A stretch of DNA of 64,000 nt from Myxococcales bacterium (GTDB lineage: Bacteria > Myxococcota > Myxococcia > Myxococcales > Myxococcaceae). Location of the stretch: contig JACPVI010000059.1 of NCBI GenBank assembly GCA_016191815.1, forward strand, positions 32,855 through 96,854, given 5' to 3'. The translations under genes were made by a program, and so were the position numbers. Shown piece by piece: positions 62,829 through 64,000 of this stretch; within the stretch, counting starts at the first letter, position 1, and every line of letters starts with the position of its first letter. The notes under the pieces were generated by a model that worked only from the letters and a program-made list of their open reading frames with translations, did not search any database and was not told the DNA's origin.

Positions 62829-63365
62829 ATGAGTAGTCGGCAGGGCGGTGGCGTCTCCCTCCGCCGGCTGAACGGGAATGCAGTGTCCTACGCGAGCCCG
62901 GAGAGGCAGGATTCCCTGCTCCGTGGCTCAGTAGCCTCCACGACAGTCGCGGTGGCCATCTTGGTTGGCTGCAGCGGGAAAGGCGCCAAGCGCGAGTGGC
63001 AATTCGGCCTCCAGCAGTCTTGCGACGAGCGCAAGCGAGTCGTCTGCCAGAGCGAGGGGGCCGCCTTGGCATGTCGATCTCCAGAGGCGTCCATCTTCAT
63101 TGCATGCGACCGCGGAATCTGCGGCTCTCAGCCAGAGCAGGGAGTAGCAAGCTGCACCGGAGCCGTTCACATAATGACGGTGCGCGGTGCCGCTTGTCAG
63201 CGGGATGGGGGCACCTGTGTCTGGAGCGGCGCCTACTTCCTCCGGTGCGTGGAGCGCAACCTCGACAAGTGGGTGCCCTGCCCCGGCAATACTCCCTCCG
63301 GCTGCGAGTGGGACGTTATGAGTTTGCGCTGCCGGCTGCCTTGGGGCTCCTGCGTCAGCCAGTAG
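62829..63365 (+). CDS. Cys-rich lipoprotein-like protein
   Basis: A 178-residue protein with a hydrophobic segment (SVASTTVAVAILVGC) ending in a lipobox-like LVGC at about residue 48. About 30 residues before it look unlike a normal signal peptide, so the true start may be downstream. The mature part has about fifteen cysteines, including CDERKRVVC, ACQRDGGTCVW, CVERNLDKWVPC and CRLPWGSC. No family is recognised. It probably belongs with the upstream small lipoprotein. Confidence 0.55.
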   Translation: MSSRQGGGVSLRRLNGNAVSYASPERQDSLLRGSVASTTVAVAILVGCSGKGAKREWQFGLQQSCDERKRVVCQSEGAALACRSPEASIFIACDRGICGSQPEQGVASCTGAVHIMTVRGAACQRDGGTCVWSGAYFLRCVERNLDKWVPCPGNTPSGCEWDVMSLRCRLPWGSCVSQ

Positions 63366-64000
63366 CATGCACCACCAAGGAGAAGCTGATTCTGCGGGAA
63401 CGAAGTCTCCGCGAGGGTGTGGATCTGATCCTGAGCACTCCCGATTCGACTCGGCTGAGGGCGCACCGCGACCTGGCTCGGTGCGGTGCCGCGCCGCGCG
63501 AGGCGAACGGATGGCATCGGTTCGCTTGCGGCCGCGGGCTCCTGTGGTGGAGGGCGGGAGCTGTCACCAATGCACTTGCTCGAGGCCCCGGCCCGGCCTC
63601 CGCCTCGGGGCGGGCTCGACTCGACGGGGCTCGCGGTGCGGTGCCGCGCCGCGCGAGGCGAACGGGTGGCATCGATGCGCTTGCGGCGGCAGGCTCCTGT
63701 GGCGGAGGGCTTGGGCTGTCAGAAATGCACCTGCTCGAGGCCCGCGGCCCGGCCTCCAGCTCGGACCCGGCTCGACTCGACGCGGTGTAGCGCCCCCTGA
63801 CGCCTCCGGGTGCACCCAGAAAAAATGCATCGGCCGCACGAATTCGGTTGACACCCATCCGCCCGAGAAACCCCTCGTCGAGACTGACGCACCGGCAAGA
63901 GCCTCCCTCGCGCTCCGGGCCGCTCGCTGCTCGACGAAGTCGGCTTCCCTCCCGCGTCGCGGCCTCCACGCTGCGGACTTCGCCCCTCGGAGCCCCCAGG
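63366..64000. other. Terminal non-coding region with a tandem repeat
   Basis: No gene is supported. The open frames are arginine- and alanine-rich and span the repeat in several frames. The region holds the 155-bp tandem repeat at 63483-63790. Around 63820-63850 the composition becomes less GC-rich (AGAAAAAATGCATC and GAATTCGGTTGACA), where a promoter for a gene to the right might lie. Confidence 0.5.
63483..63790. repeat. 155-bp direct tandem repeat, about two copies
   Basis: GCGGTGCCGCGCCGCGCGAG at 63483 recurs at 63638, and the similarity continues through the units (AGGCGAACGG, GGCTCCTGTGG, CTGCTCGAGGCCC- or TTGCTCGAGGCCC-like parts, CTCGACTCGACG). A partial unit end (GATTCGACTCGGCT) precedes the first copy. 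The period is not a multiple of three, so it is not a coding repeat in one frame. Confidence 0.75.

Noticed and set aside
63355..63969. 204-codon minus-strand open frame over the tandem repeat
   Set aside because: The repeat period is not a multiple of three and the frame is Arg/Ala-rich without start signals.

Overview
The window is very GC-rich, densely coding DNA that looks like a myxobacterium (phylum Myxococcota). The main reasons are proteins with MYXO-CTERM-type C-termini (Cys, then one hydrophobic helix, then a basic end), a CPBP-family candidate for the protease that processes them, many Cys-rich 'DAG'-type lipoproteins, a Ser/Thr kinase with a PEGA tail, several hybrid histidine kinases, and GTG/TTG starts with overlapping stop/start codons throughout. 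No phage, insertion sequence, CRISPR array, rRNA or tRNA was recognised. No species is assigned.

Layout. 1-454: non-coding, with two near-identical operator-like palindromes ahead of a short-chain dehydrogenase (455-1267). 1379-10398: a three-gene two-component cluster, namely a 1909-residue hybrid kinase with eleven PAS domains (nine as a perfect 372-bp tandem array), a single-domain receiver and a REC-REC-GAF-PAS-kinase-REC protein. 10375-11319: a TIGR02757/DUF2400 protein. 11445-18413: two PQQ-type beta-propeller proteins with MYXO-CTERM-like ends, then an ABC ATPase and an FtsX-like permease. 18400-22894 (minus strand): glycosyltransferase with a zinc-ribbon protein, then a coupled lipase-like lipoprotein, Rieske protein and MoaB. 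23102-24886: FHA protein, degenerate trypsin-like protein and CPBP protease, a candidate myxosortase operon. 24918-29090: a class II amidotransferase-like protein, then a lidless Hsp70 with its J-protein and a CvpA-like protein. 29118-37548: ClpX-like ATPase, arginine decarboxylase, a repeat lipoprotein, a histidine kinase and a deoxyhypusine-synthase-like enzyme. 37653-43448: a lipoprotein, an Rrf2 regulator, a PHP phosphoesterase, a chemoreceptor and a YfiR-like protein. 43615-50501 (minus): nuoJKLMN of respiratory complex I without nuoA-I. 50840-56575 (minus): a membrane protein, then an 11-repeat Cys-rich lipoprotein, a Ser/Thr kinase and a PEGA protein. 56716-62357: a calcium-binding-repeat MYXO-CTERM protein with a rho-independent terminator, then a four-gene overlapping cluster (outer-membrane-like protein, ECF sigma factor, FecR-type anti-sigma/TPR protein, beta-helix lipoprotein). 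62532-63365: two small Cys-rich lipoproteins, then about 600 bp of non-coding DNA with a 155-bp tandem repeat.

How it fits together. Much of the window concerns the cell surface. It encodes surface and lipoprotein substrates, a plausible intramembrane protease to process the MYXO-CTERM set, an exporter-like ABC system, and several envelope-sensing devices. The polyamine link (SpeA with the deoxyhypusine-synthase-like protein) and the complex I membrane arm are the clearest metabolic modules. The strongest candidates for something little described are the FHA/pseudoprotease/CPBP operon, the nine-fold PAS array with its four-repeat super-period, and the lipoprotein/kinase/PEGA and sigma/FecR-TPR/beta-helix operons.
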